A DNA stretch of 64,000 nt, from NCBI GenBank assembly GCA_038531945.1, contig JBCBBH010000003.1:248001-312000 (forward strand), written 5' to 3'. The position numbers were made by a program, and so were the translations under genes. A model generated the notes under the pieces. It was not told where the DNA came from and ran no database searches. It saw only the letters and a list, made by a program, of their open reading frames with translations. This stretch comes from CALBPI01 sp038531945 (GTDB lineage: Bacteria; Pseudomonadota; Gammaproteobacteria; Steroidobacterales; Woeseiaceae). Positions 1-7,957 of the stretch are shown here, one piece after another (the first letter of the stretch is position 1; each line of letters begins with the position of its first letter).

Positions 1-1673
1 GTTCGCAAAGTGAGTTGTGGTTCGAGGCGTTGATGAAAGCCAGACCTGACTGGGTCGGACGCATCGCGCTGCACCACGGATCGATTGATCGAGGGCTGCG
101 CAAGAAAATCGAGCAGGCGCTCAAGAGTGGCGAGTTGTTGGCGGTGGTGTGTACATCGTCGCTCGATCTTGGGGTTGACTTTGCGCCGGTCGATCAGGTG
201 CTGCAAATCGGTAGCCCGAAAGGGGTGGCGCGTTTGATGCAACGAGCGGGACGCAGTGGTCACCAGCCAGGAGCAACCTCACAAGTCTGGTGCGTACCAA
301 CGTACGCACTCGAACTGGTTGAGATCGCAGCGGCACGTGATGCATGGCGGGCGCAACGGATAGAGGCAAGGCCAGCGTTGCGACTGATGCTCGATGTGCT
401 TGTCCAACATCTTGCGACCATCGCGCTCGGCAGTGGTTTCTCAGCGGATTCAATGTTTGCGGAAGTACGCACCGCCTACGCTTTTCGTGATCTCAGCCAA
501 ACGCAGTGGCAATGGTGTTTGGACTTCATTACTCGTGGCGGGCAAGCGTTGTCCGGTTATCCGCAGTTTCATCGCGTCGTGCTCGAAGACAGTCATTACC
601 GCATGACCGACCGCCGAATTGCGCGGCAACACAGACTCGGAATCGGAACCATCGCCAGCGACACGACGATGCGAATCAAGTGGCTCTCCGGCGGCTCGCT
701 TGGCCAGATCGAGGAGTCGTTCGTGTCGCGACTCGATAAAGGTGATCGCTTTCTGTTCGCCGGTCGATTGGTTGAGCTTGTGCAGGTTCGGGATATGGTC
801 GCGTACGTACGTCGCTCCAAGCGCGGCAAGAAAACGGTGCCGCGATGGCAGGGCGGGCGTATGCCGTTGTCCAATGAGCTTGCAGAGAGCATGCAGCGGG
901 TGCTCGCAGATTACTGTGATGGATCCAGCGAACACCCGGAACTGAAACTGCTGTCCTCATTGATTGAACATCAGGCGCAGGTCTCCGAGGTACCGATGCC
1001 CGGGACACTGCTGGCAGAGCAATGCAAGTCGCGCGAAGGCCACAGCCTTTTCGTTTTTCCGTTCGCCGGGCGTTTGGTTCACGAGGGCCTTGCGACGCTG
1101 GTTGCCTGGCGCATCGCTCGCGAGACCCCAATTACTTTCACGTTGTCTGTGAATGACTATGGGTTTGAACTGTTGTCACCGGAGCCGGTTGATGCGACCG
1201 TCGCCTCGTTGCGGAAGTGGTTGTCGGCAGACCGGCTTGCGGACGATTTGATGTCTGGCGTCAATTTGTCTGAATCCGCCAAACGACAGTTCCGCGATAT
1301 CGCCCGCATCGCCGGGTTGGTGTTTCAAGGATATCCGGGTTCCGGCAAGTCAACCCGTCAGATTCAGGCATCCAGCGGATTGATTTATGACGTACTCGAG
1401 CGCTACGACACCGACAATCTGTTGCTCGATCAGGCGCAACGCGAAGTGCTCGATGCCCAGTTGGAGTCCCACCGGATGTACGAGTCGATGCGTCGTATCG
1501 AGGCTTGCGATATCCGTATCGTACAGACCGAGCGGTTGTCGCCGTTCGCTTTTCCGCTGTGGGCCGAGCGTCTGCAGAGCCAGATCATGTCGACCGAAAG
1601 CTGGCGTGATCGTGTGCAGCGTATGGCGGAACAGTTGAACGCCTCGGCTCGACGCAAGCGGCGTAGCGCATGA
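1..1673 (+). CDS. Ligase-associated DEXH-box DNA repair helicase (Lhr-like), 5' truncated
   Basis: The reading frame is open from base 3, so the gene starts upstream of the window; only the C-terminal ~557 residues are present. The first part holds the second RecA-like helicase domain: SSLDLGVDF and the motif VI sequence QRAGRSGHQ are clear. An Lhr-type winged-helix and C-terminal region follows. This domain order matches the Lhr-like helicases encoded beside an ATP-dependent DNA ligase and a ligase-associated nuclease in bacterial DNA damage response clusters. The pdeM gene directly downstream, overlapping by 4 bases, supports this subtype over a generic Lhr. The ligase and exonuclease partners would be expected to the left, outside the window. 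The helicase motifs are seen; the repair role is from family knowledge. Confidence 0.9.
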   Translation, partial: SQSELWFEALMKARPDWVGRIALHHGSIDRGLRKKIEQALKSGELLAVVCTSSLDLGVDFAPVDQVLQIGSPKGVARLMQRAGRSGHQPGATSQVWCVPTYALELVEIAAARDAWRAQRIEARPALRLMLDVLVQHLATIALGSGFSADSMFAEVRTAYAFRDLSQTQWQWCLDFITRGGQALSGYPQFHRVVLEDSHYRMTDRRIARQHRLGIGTIASDTTMRIKWLSGGSLGQIEESFVSRLDKGDRFLFAGRLVELVQVRDMVAYVRRSKRGKKTVPRWQGGRMPLSNELAESMQRVLADYCDGSSEHPELKLLSSLIEHQAQVSEVPMPGTLLAEQCKSREGHSLFVFPFAGRLVHEGLATLVAWRIARETPITFTLSVNDYGFELLSPEPVDATVASLRKWLSADRLADDLMSGVNLSESAKRQFRDIARIAGLVFQGYPGSGKSTRQIQASSGLIYDVLERYDTDNLLLDQAQREVLDAQLESHRMYESMRRIEACDIRIVQTERLSPFAFPLWAERLQSQIMSTESWRDRVQRMAEQLNASARRKRRSA

Positions 1674-2350
1674 GGACGATGTCGAGCGTGGGGGACGTGA
1701 TTTTCGAATGTAAAGGCGAGCAGTTGGTTGCAACGCCGGAGCGCGCTTTGGTCTGGCCGGCACAGCGGTCGGTGTTGCTCGCTGATTGGCATCTTGGCAA
1801 GGCAGAGGTGTTCGGGTATCGAGGTCTGCCGATTCCTGACGGGAGTGACTCTGATGATATGTTGCGGTTGTCCAGACTGGTCGATCGATTCGATGCCGAG
1901 CATGTCTTTGTGCTCGGTGATTTGATGCATGCGCCACCGTCCGGCCGATCAATCTGGCCTGGTGCGCTTGCTTCCTGGTTGGACGAGAACGATCAGTTGG
2001 AGATGACGGTGGTTGCCGGAAACCATGATCGTGTGAAATCCGAAGATCTCCCCAACAGTCTTGGCAAGCGATTGAATTGGTGTTCGTCAACGTTGCTCGC
2101 CGGGCCGTTTCTGCTGGACCACGAGCCAGGTGATCGGAGCGACGGATACGTGCTTGCAGGGCATTTACATCCTGTGTGGGTGCTACGTGCGGGCCGGGAT
2201 CGAATTCGAGCGCCGGTGTATTGGTTTCAGGAACGTCAGGCGGTGCTGCCGGCTTTCGGCAGCTTTACGGGCGGCTACCAGGTTCGACCGGTCAACGGTG
2301 ATCGCTTGTTTCTTGCAGGTGATGACCATGTCGAGGAGATCGAGTTTTGA
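1670..2350 (+). CDS. pdeM: Ligase-associated DNA damage response endonuclease PdeM
   Basis: A 226-aa calcineurin-like metallophosphoesterase. Metal-binding blocks are visible in order: ADWHLGKAE near residue 40, VLGDLMHAP near 82, GNHDR near 119 and GHLHP near 165. Together they form the two-metal site of the family. Length and placement right after the Lhr-like helicase match PdeM of the ligase-associated repair cluster. The ATG overlaps the helicase stop as ATGA, implying translational coupling. An alternative ATG lies three codons in. The nuclease/phosphodiesterase activity is family knowledge; the substrate in this cluster is not known from the sequence. Confidence 0.9.
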   Translation: MRTMSSVGDVIFECKGEQLVATPERALVWPAQRSVLLADWHLGKAEVFGYRGLPIPDGSDSDDMLRLSRLVDRFDAEHVFVLGDLMHAPPSGRSIWPGALASWLDENDQLEMTVVAGNHDRVKSEDLPNSLGKRLNWCSSTLLAGPFLLDHEPGDRSDGYVLAGHLHPVWVLRAGRDRIRAPVYWFQERQAVLPAFGSFTGGYQVRPVNGDRLFLAGDDHVEEIEF

Positions 2351-3126
2351 GTGGACCACGTTTCAAAGATCACTTCTCGGGACACGCACGCGCTTATCGT
2401 GACGCAAGGCCGAGTTACCCGGACAGCATGTACCGATGGCTACGCTCGCAGGTGCCGCATGCCAAACGGTTACGGGCGTGGGATTGCGCGACGGGCAATG
2501 GACAGGTTGCGCAGGATCTTGTGCGCTACGTCGATTCGGTAATCGCGACCGATGCAAGCGCGCAGCAAGTGGCGTGTGCGAGGGCGCATCCGAAGATTGA
2601 CTATCGCGTCGCGTCGGCCGAGCTCAGCGGTCTTCCGGGAGGCTCTGTGCATTGGATTACCGTTGGTCAGGCGCTGCATTGGTTCGACGTTCGTGCTTTC
2701 TATCGTGAGGCTGAGCGTGTGCTCGCACCGGAGGGTCTGCTGTCTTTCTGGACCTACCGTCAAGTACACGTGACGCAAGCGATAGATGCGTTGATCGACG
2801 AGCTGTATGACGGTCTGCTCTGTCCGTACTGGGCGCCGGAACGTCGGCTGGTGGAGCAGGGCTACGCGACCCTGCTGCCGGATTGGCGTCGGTTGGCCAC
2901 ACCTCTATTTGAAACGGCGTGCGACTGGAACGTCGAGCAATTGGCCGCGTATCTATCCAGCTGGTCCGCGACGCAACGCTACCAGCGCGAAACCGGGCGG
3001 GATCCGGTGGCTGAGCGGTTCGATGCGTTGCGCGCCGAGTACGGCGCAGGGCGTCGGCGTGTCCGCTGGGCGCTCGTCCTTCATGCGTTCCGCCGCCCCG
3101 GTTCCTCGGCGCTTGCTACACTCTGA
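2347..3126 (+). CDS. Class I SAM-dependent methyltransferase
   Basis: A 259-aa protein with a Rossmann-type methyltransferase fold. The glycine-rich SAM loop is WDCATGNGQ near residue 40, followed by the acidic residue of ATDAS, and VTVGQALHWFD resembles motif III/IV of the UbiE/Methyltransf_11 group. It starts with TTG inside a TTGA overlap with the pdeM stop; no better in-frame start exists because the conserved N-terminal block FKDHFSGHARAYRDARPSYP begins at once. The last part is an all-helical tail common in the group often called trans-aconitate-like or YcgJ-like. The substrate cannot be read from the sequence. Co-transcription with pdeM is likely, but a functional link to repair is not shown. 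Confidence 0.85.
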   Translation: MSGPRFKDHFSGHARAYRDARPSYPDSMYRWLRSQVPHAKRLRAWDCATGNGQVAQDLVRYVDSVIATDASAQQVACARAHPKIDYRVASAELSGLPGGSVHWITVGQALHWFDVRAFYREAERVLAPEGLLSFWTYRQVHVTQAIDALIDELYDGLLCPYWAPERRLVEQGYATLLPDWRRLATPLFETACDWNVEQLAAYLSSWSATQRYQRETGRDPVAERFDALRAEYGAGRRRVRWALVLHAFRRPGSSALATL

Positions 3127-3130
3127 GGCT

Positions 3131-4045
3131 ATGAGTCGAGTTTCACGAGTCTCCGGGAAGGCTGTATTTGGCGAATCGGCGTGGGCCGGTCTTCGCCAAC
3201 GCAGCCGATGGTATGGCATGGCAATGGTTGCGCACGCGTGGATCGTCATGTTGGTGGCGATGGCCGTTGGGGTGACCTGGCCACATCCGCTGCTGGTGAT
3301 TGGCTGTGTGGCGCTGATTGGTTCCCGGCAGTTGGGGCTCGCGATTTTGATGCACGAGGCGGCGCATGGGCTGCTGCACCACAACCGCCGCTGGAATGAC
3401 AACATAGGGCGTTGGTTGTGCGCGTGGCCGATGGGCTTATCACTGCGCGCTTATCGGTCCTATCATATTCGTCACCACACCTACGCCCAGCAGACCGAAG
3501 ACCCCGACCTGCCGCTTTCAGCGAAGTTTCCTGTGACAAAACCTAGCCTTGTACGCAAGATTCTCAGGGATCTTGGTGGAATCACTTTCCTGCGCCAGCG
3601 GGTCCTGCCGCTGCTCGCATCTTTGCTCGGCAACCGTCGTATGGAACGCAGTGACTGGATTTTTCTGGGATCGCACGGCGTGGCGCTGTCCACTGCCTGG
3701 CTGGCGGGCGCTGTTTGGGTCTACTTTGTATTCTGGCTACTGCCGATGGCAACGTGGTACATGATGGTGCTCAGGGTTCGGAACATCGCAGAGCACGCAT
3801 GTGTGCCGACGGGTGATGATCCGTGGCAAGTGGCCCGAACCACAACAGCGAGCGCATGGGCGCGAATTTGGGTTGCCCCGTATTTTGTGAACTACCATGC
3901 CGAGCACCATCTGTTTATGAGTGTGCCGTGTTATCGGCTTCCGGCGATACACCAGGCGCTGGTTGCCGACAAAGTATTGGAACAACGACAAACACCCGTG
4001 GCTGACAGCTATTGGAAAGTGTTGAGTGAGGCCTCAGGCGCATGA
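3131..4045 (+). CDS. Membrane fatty acid desaturase family protein
   Basis: A 304-aa integral membrane protein with the three histidine boxes of di-iron membrane desaturases: HEAAH at residues 75-79, HIRHH at 112-116 and HAEHH at 256-260. Two hydrophobic segments lie before the first box and a second pair around residues 190-220, which places the His boxes on the cytoplasmic side. The frame runs open further upstream inside the methyltransferase gene, but the ATG at 3131, five bases after that gene's stop, gives the normal family N-terminus. The acyl or other lipid substrate is unknown. It is followed with a 4-base overlap by the L,D-transpeptidase, so the two are probably co-transcribed. Confidence 0.88.
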   Translation: MSRVSRVSGKAVFGESAWAGLRQRSRWYGMAMVAHAWIVMLVAMAVGVTWPHPLLVIGCVALIGSRQLGLAILMHEAAHGLLHHNRRWNDNIGRWLCAWPMGLSLRAYRSYHIRHHTYAQQTEDPDLPLSAKFPVTKPSLVRKILRDLGGITFLRQRVLPLLASLLGNRRMERSDWIFLGSHGVALSTAWLAGAVWVYFVFWLLPMATWYMMVLRVRNIAEHACVPTGDDPWQVARTTTASAWARIWVAPYFVNYHAEHHLFMSVPCYRLPAIHQALVADKVLEQRQTPVADSYWKVLSEASGA

Positions 4046-5175
4046 TTTCCACACGTTTTCTCGGGTCAGTCGCTCTAGCGTTGGTGGTGTCGGGATGCAG
4101 TCTTCTGCAGCCACCGCCGGAGCATTCGTCCGGTCCGGCTGAGCCGATTTGGCCCGAGGTGCTCGATGCGCCTATAACTGCGCATAGCTGGGACAGGACC
4201 GACAAGAGCCGCACGGTGTTCGGTCAGACGCAGGTGATTCGGTCGCGCGATAGCGATACGTTTTCAGATATCGCACGAACCTATGGTCTCGGGTATGACG
4301 AGCTGAAGTATGCCAACCCTCAAGTGGATCCATGGCTGCCCGGGGTCGATACCGAAATCGTACTGCCTACCAGATTCGTGCTGCCGGAAGCGTCTCACGA
4401 GGGCATCGTGCTGAACATCGCGGCGAAGCGGCTTTATGTGTTCTCCGAGGCGAGCGATCAGCATCCCGCTAACGTAACCACTTATCCCATCGGGATTGGC
4501 CGTGTCGGTTGGGCAACACCGACCGGCGAAGCGACTGTGATCGCCAAAGCCAAGGACCCCGCGTGGTACGTGCCTGCGTCCGTTCGGAAAGAACATCGGG
4601 AAGCCGGCGATCCGCTGCCGGCGGTGGTGCCCCCTGGTCCGGATAATCCGCTCGGGCGTCATGTGCTCAAGCTCGATATGCCCGGCTACTTATTGCACGG
4701 GACCAATCAGCCTTACGGCGTTGGCATGCGTGTCAGTCACGGTTGCGTGCGTCTTTATCCGGAAGATATCGAAACACTCTACAGCGATACGCCACGAGGT
4801 ACGCCGGTCACCATCGTGAATCAGCCGGTGGTGGTGGGTTGGTTCGACAATCAATTGTGGATGACCGCGTATCCGCTATTGGAGGATGACGATCGCACCG
4901 AAGCCGAGTTGCTCGCCGAGACTCTGGCCTATCTCGCTGACCGACACGGAATCGCGCTGGATGAATCGGGTGCTGAGGCGATCTCCGAAGTCATCTCCGC
5001 ATCGAGTGGCATTCCCGTGCGACTGCAACAATCCGAGTGGCTGGTCGATACGGCGGTACCGGTAGAAAACGTGGCCGCGCCGCCCGCTGATGCGCCGAGC
5101 CGTGAAGAAGTTGCTGAGTTGCTCGATGCGCTCATGCAGGAATCGGATGAGGGTGCGGACTCAGGTGCGCCATGA
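4042..5175 (+). CDS. L,D-transpeptidase lipoprotein (YkuD domain with LysM)
   Basis: A 377-aa envelope protein. The N-terminus is a lipoprotein signal with the lipobox cysteine at residue 19 (VVSGC). Residues ~65-110 form a LysM-like peptidoglycan-binding module. The YkuD catalytic domain covers ~120-260, with His219 in LLHGT and the active cysteine at 235 in SHGCVRL. An acidic C-terminal tail of ~110 residues follows and is of unknown role. Family enzymes form 3-3 peptidoglycan cross-links or attach lipoproteins to peptidoglycan; which of these applies is not decidable here. ATG overlaps the desaturase stop (ATGA), and its own stop overlaps a possible 42-aa gene. Confidence 0.92.
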   Translation: MISTRFLGSVALALVVSGCSLLQPPPEHSSGPAEPIWPEVLDAPITAHSWDRTDKSRTVFGQTQVIRSRDSDTFSDIARTYGLGYDELKYANPQVDPWLPGVDTEIVLPTRFVLPEASHEGIVLNIAAKRLYVFSEASDQHPANVTTYPIGIGRVGWATPTGEATVIAKAKDPAWYVPASVRKEHREAGDPLPAVVPPGPDNPLGRHVLKLDMPGYLLHGTNQPYGVGMRVSHGCVRLYPEDIETLYSDTPRGTPVTIVNQPVVVGWFDNQLWMTAYPLLEDDDRTEAELLAETLAYLADRHGIALDESGAEAISEVISASSGIPVRLQQSEWLVDTAVPVENVAAPPADAPSREEVAELLDALMQESDEGADSGAP

Positions 5176-5300
5176 CAACCGAGGATAAGGCGACACAAAA
5201 CGATTGGCTGCAGGTCGTGCTCGCTGAGGCCCAACGCAAGCTCGCCGAAGGCAAACAGCCCGCTCGCCGGCGCCCGACTAGGCGGAACGACAAAGACTGA
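5172..5300 (+). CDS. Possible small hypothetical protein, 42 aa
   Basis: A short frame with ATG overlapping the L,D-transpeptidase stop in an ATGA arrangement, the same coupling used by the two preceding genes. The product is hydrophilic: an acidic/amphipathic half (residues 1-27) and a basic tail rich in Arg (31-39). No domain is recognised. It overlaps the 3' end of the convergent PLP-enzyme gene by 23 bases. Support is the overlap architecture and amphipathic composition only, so it could be a chance frame. Confidence 0.4.
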   Translation: MTTEDKATQNDWLQVVLAEAQRKLAEGKQPARRRPTRRNDKD

Positions 5301-6312
5301 GCAGAGACTCGTAGGATGGTGCCAGCGTACTGGCCGGCGCTGCAGGCCCGCTGTAGGTATGCCAATAAAGCCACCGCTCCTCCGACGGCTTCCCGTCGAG
5401 GTCATCCAGCAAACAGGCCATGACTTTGCCAGTGTAAGTCGTCTCCAAGGCCAGCCCCCACTGTTCTCGAGCATGTTGCACAGCGTGCTGCGACTTTTTC
5501 GTCGGGTCCGCGTAGTCGCTGCCGAGATAGTCGGTTCTCAACTCAAATCGTGGGGTGAGTCGACGGTTGACTCGGGGTTCTGACGCGTGCAGGCGATGCA
5601 GGATTTTACGGCAGAGCTTGGCCATTCCATGTTCACTGCATTGAGCGGGTTGCGTGACGCGAACTGCAATGACTTTCGTCGGCCAGTTCAGCAGCGAAAA
5701 TCCGACCGCCAGCCCCGCCGCTGTGCCCATCGTCCCGGACGCGACGTAGACTCTCGCAGGCGGTTGACCTTGCCACTGTTCTGCAAGTTCCATCGCTGCA
5801 TTGACGTAGCCAATGCTGCCCAGCGGAGATGTACCACCAAGCGGCACTACGCTGAGACTCTGGTCGCCAATATCGCGTAGCGCTCGCATGGCGCTAATTC
5901 GATCCGATCGGCGGGCGGGCGATACGAACAGGTCGCTCTCGTTATTCTGGTGGCGTTGCAGGGTGCCTGCCACACTTGTCGTCAGCCGCTGCGGCATCAG
6001 CCAGCACTGACATTCCATTCTGTGTTGTCGCGCATGCAACGCGGTGGCCAATGCGTGGTTTGACCCCACGCCGCCAAACGTCACGAGTTGCTGCGCGCCG
6101 CGCTGACGCGCCGCTGCGAGCAGGTACTCGAGCTTGCGAATCTTGTTTCCGCCGTACAACGAGTGGGTGCAGTCGTCACGTTTGATCCAAAGGCCGTTAT
6201 CGGTGCCGACGCTGGTTTCCAGCGGCGTCGGAAAGTTGCCGATGGGCAGGCGCGGAAGCCGGGCGGCGATCTTGGGATATCGAACTCCGAGATAACTGTA
6301 ACCTGTCGGCAT
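5278..6312 (-). CDS. PLP-dependent enzyme, ACC deaminase / D-cysteine desulfhydrase family
   Basis: A 344-aa fold-type II pyridoxal phosphate enzyme. The N-terminal block PTPLE and WIKRDDCT is followed by GGNKIRKLEYLL, where the lysine of GGNKIRK is the expected Schiff-base residue (about 57-63). FGGVGSNHALATA binds the cofactor and substrate carboxylate, and a glycine loop VASGTMGTAAGL holds the PLP phosphate. Family members deaminate 1-aminocyclopropane-1-carboxylate or desulfurate D-cysteine; the two cannot be separated by eye. The frame extends to 6363, but the ATG at 6312 gives the normal N-terminus. It is convergent with the plus-strand genes on its 3' side and divergent from the sheath-like gene. 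Confidence 0.82.
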   Translation of the reverse strand: MPTGYSYLGVRYPKIAARLPRLPIGNFPTPLETSVGTDNGLWIKRDDCTHSLYGGNKIRKLEYLLAAARQRGAQQLVTFGGVGSNHALATALHARQHRMECQCWLMPQRLTTSVAGTLQRHQNNESDLFVSPARRSDRISAMRALRDIGDQSLSVVPLGGTSPLGSIGYVNAAMELAEQWQGQPPARVYVASGTMGTAAGLAVGFSLLNWPTKVIAVRVTQPAQCSEHGMAKLCRKILHRLHASEPRVNRRLTPRFELRTDYLGSDYADPTKKSQHAVQHAREQWGLALETTYTGKVMACLLDDLDGKPSEERWLYWHTYSGPAAPASTLAPSYESLLSLCRSA

Positions 6313-6394
6313 GCTTTGCTCTCTGGCTGGGGTATAATTCAGAGGATAGCAGTGTCGAAACACGCAGATGCGACAACTGCACTAGGAGCGAGGA

Positions 6395-7957
6395 TTGCTA
6401 GAGCATTCTGAGACGGGCATGACCGTTAGCGCCGCGCCGGTACGCGGAGAAGCACTCGACGCTGCACCCCAGCCCTCCGCCGTTTTCCTTGGCCGCGCAA
6501 CCTCCGGGCCGTTGCAACAGCCGGTCGTTGTCGAGAGTTTCGCCGAGTTCGAACGCTTGTTCGGAGCGCCGTGGGCAGAAACCACGCTTTCGACCTCCGT
6601 CGCTCAGTTTTTCCAGCATGGTGGCACACGTGCGGTGATCGTGCGTATTGCGGCCAACGCTCGCGGCGGCACGCTCGAGATCCCGACCGATGGCGAACCG
6701 CTCCTGCTTGAAGCACGCAACCCGGGTTCGAACGAACGGTTGCGGGCGTCAGTCGATCTCCACGGTGTCTCAGAGTCACACCGTTTCAACCTGACACTGC
6801 AGCGTCTCGACCCGCGTACCGACCAGATCGTGGACCAGGAGCTGTTTGCGGATCTTTCGTTGAAGACTCACGAATCCCGGGATGCCGTCAGTGCGTTATC
6901 TGAGTCGCGGTTGGTGTTGCCGCCACGAAGCCTGCCGGGTGGACGCCCGCAGCCAACGCCGACCGATTTTCTGACCAGTGCGATCGGCTATATTCCGATG
7001 CGTGCCCCTGGCAACGACGGCGACTCGCTGAGCGACTACGACCTTGTCGGTTCGAGTCGCCACGCGACCGGCTTGTTCTCCCTGGATGCCATCGACCACT
7101 TTGATTTTTTGTATGCCTGCGGCGCGCCGGGTCGACCGGCGGGCGGCGCGACGTATTTTGTTGCGGCTGAGCGCTACTGCGAGTCGCGCAATGCGACGCT
7201 TGTTATCGATCCACCGGACGACTGCAAAGATACAGCCGCCTTGCTCGGCTGGCGTCGTCGTCGCCCTGTGGTTAGTGCGCATTGCTTTACCTATTTCCCC
7301 AAAATCATCCATCGTGAAACGCCGAACGGAAAACCGCAGCCAGCTGCTGGTGCTTTGATGGGGTTACTGTGTCGGCACGATGTTCGGCGTCATGTTTTTA
7401 TGTCGTTGGTCGACGATAGAGAGCAGAATTCGGCCGCATTGCATCGAGACTGGCAACCGGCTTTCGAGTTGTTGCCGGACGATGCTTTGGCGTTGCTGAG
7501 AAACGGCGTCAACCCGCTGATTCCGGGTTCTCAAGGGCGCTTATTGTTCCCCGGTGTTGTGACCTCGGCCAACACGCAGGACAGAGCGCTCGGGTCGTTG
7601 GTGCAACAAAGACTCGCAAAGTTTGTTTTGTCGCGAATCGAACGTGGCACCCGTTGGGCGGCATTCGCCGAGCGCGGGCCAGAGACCTGGCACGCTCTGC
7701 AGGATCAGGTGAGCCGGTTTCTGGAGTCGCTCGCCGATCAGGGTGCGTTCAAGGTCAGCGCAGTGTCCAGCGGCTGGTGGGTGCAGTGTGACGCTGCTCT
7801 GAATGACGAGGCTGGCGAAGCCGGCCGGCCGATTCGTCTGCTGGTTGGATTTCACATGCGCCAAGCCGCCTATCCGGTCATGTACAGTGTTGCGCTGCGG
7901 CCCGACGGCACGACGGCAACGCGCACCGTGCTGCAGGGTGCGGACACCACGCTTTAG
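6395..7957 (+). CDS. Contractile tail-sheath-like protein (phage tail sheath family), solitary
   Basis: A 520-aa protein. Residues ~15-80 match the sheath N-terminal pattern: AVFLGRATSGP, then a PVVVESFAEFERLFG block, then a QFFQHGGTRAVIVRI strand. The middle (~220-340) has the YCESRNATLVIDPP element usual in sheath proteins. The C-terminal domain (~385-510) starts LFPGVVTSANTQDRAL and contains SRIERGTRWAAFAERG. The gene begins with TTG, chosen because AGGAG at 6384-6388 lies 6 bases upstream; an ATG eight codons in has no such site. In phages, type VI secretion and contractile injection systems this protein forms the contracting tube sheath. No tube, baseplate, spike, ATPase or other tail gene is in the window, so its role here is unknown. 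Confidence 0.78.
   Translation: MLEHSETGMTVSAAPVRGEALDAAPQPSAVFLGRATSGPLQQPVVVESFAEFERLFGAPWAETTLSTSVAQFFQHGGTRAVIVRIAANARGGTLEIPTDGEPLLLEARNPGSNERLRASVDLHGVSESHRFNLTLQRLDPRTDQIVDQELFADLSLKTHESRDAVSALSESRLVLPPRSLPGGRPQPTPTDFLTSAIGYIPMRAPGNDGDSLSDYDLVGSSRHATGLFSLDAIDHFDFLYACGAPGRPAGGATYFVAAERYCESRNATLVIDPPDDCKDTAALLGWRRRRPVVSAHCFTYFPKIIHRETPNGKPQPAAGALMGLLCRHDVRRHVFMSLVDDREQNSAALHRDWQPAFELLPDDALALLRNGVNPLIPGSQGRLLFPGVVTSANTQDRALGSLVQQRLAKFVLSRIERGTRWAAFAERGPETWHALQDQVSRFLESLADQGAFKVSAVSSGWWVQCDAALNDEAGEAGRPIRLLVGFHMRQAAYPVMYSVALRPDGTTATRTVLQGADTTL

Noticed and set aside
6333..6338. TATAAT before the sheath-like gene as its -10
   Set aside because: No acceptable -35 at 16-18 bases; the hexamer alone is weak evidence.
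6395..7957. Prophage remnant around the sheath-like gene
   Set aside because: Neighbours are ordinary metabolic genes, with no integrase, attachment repeat or other phage gene.
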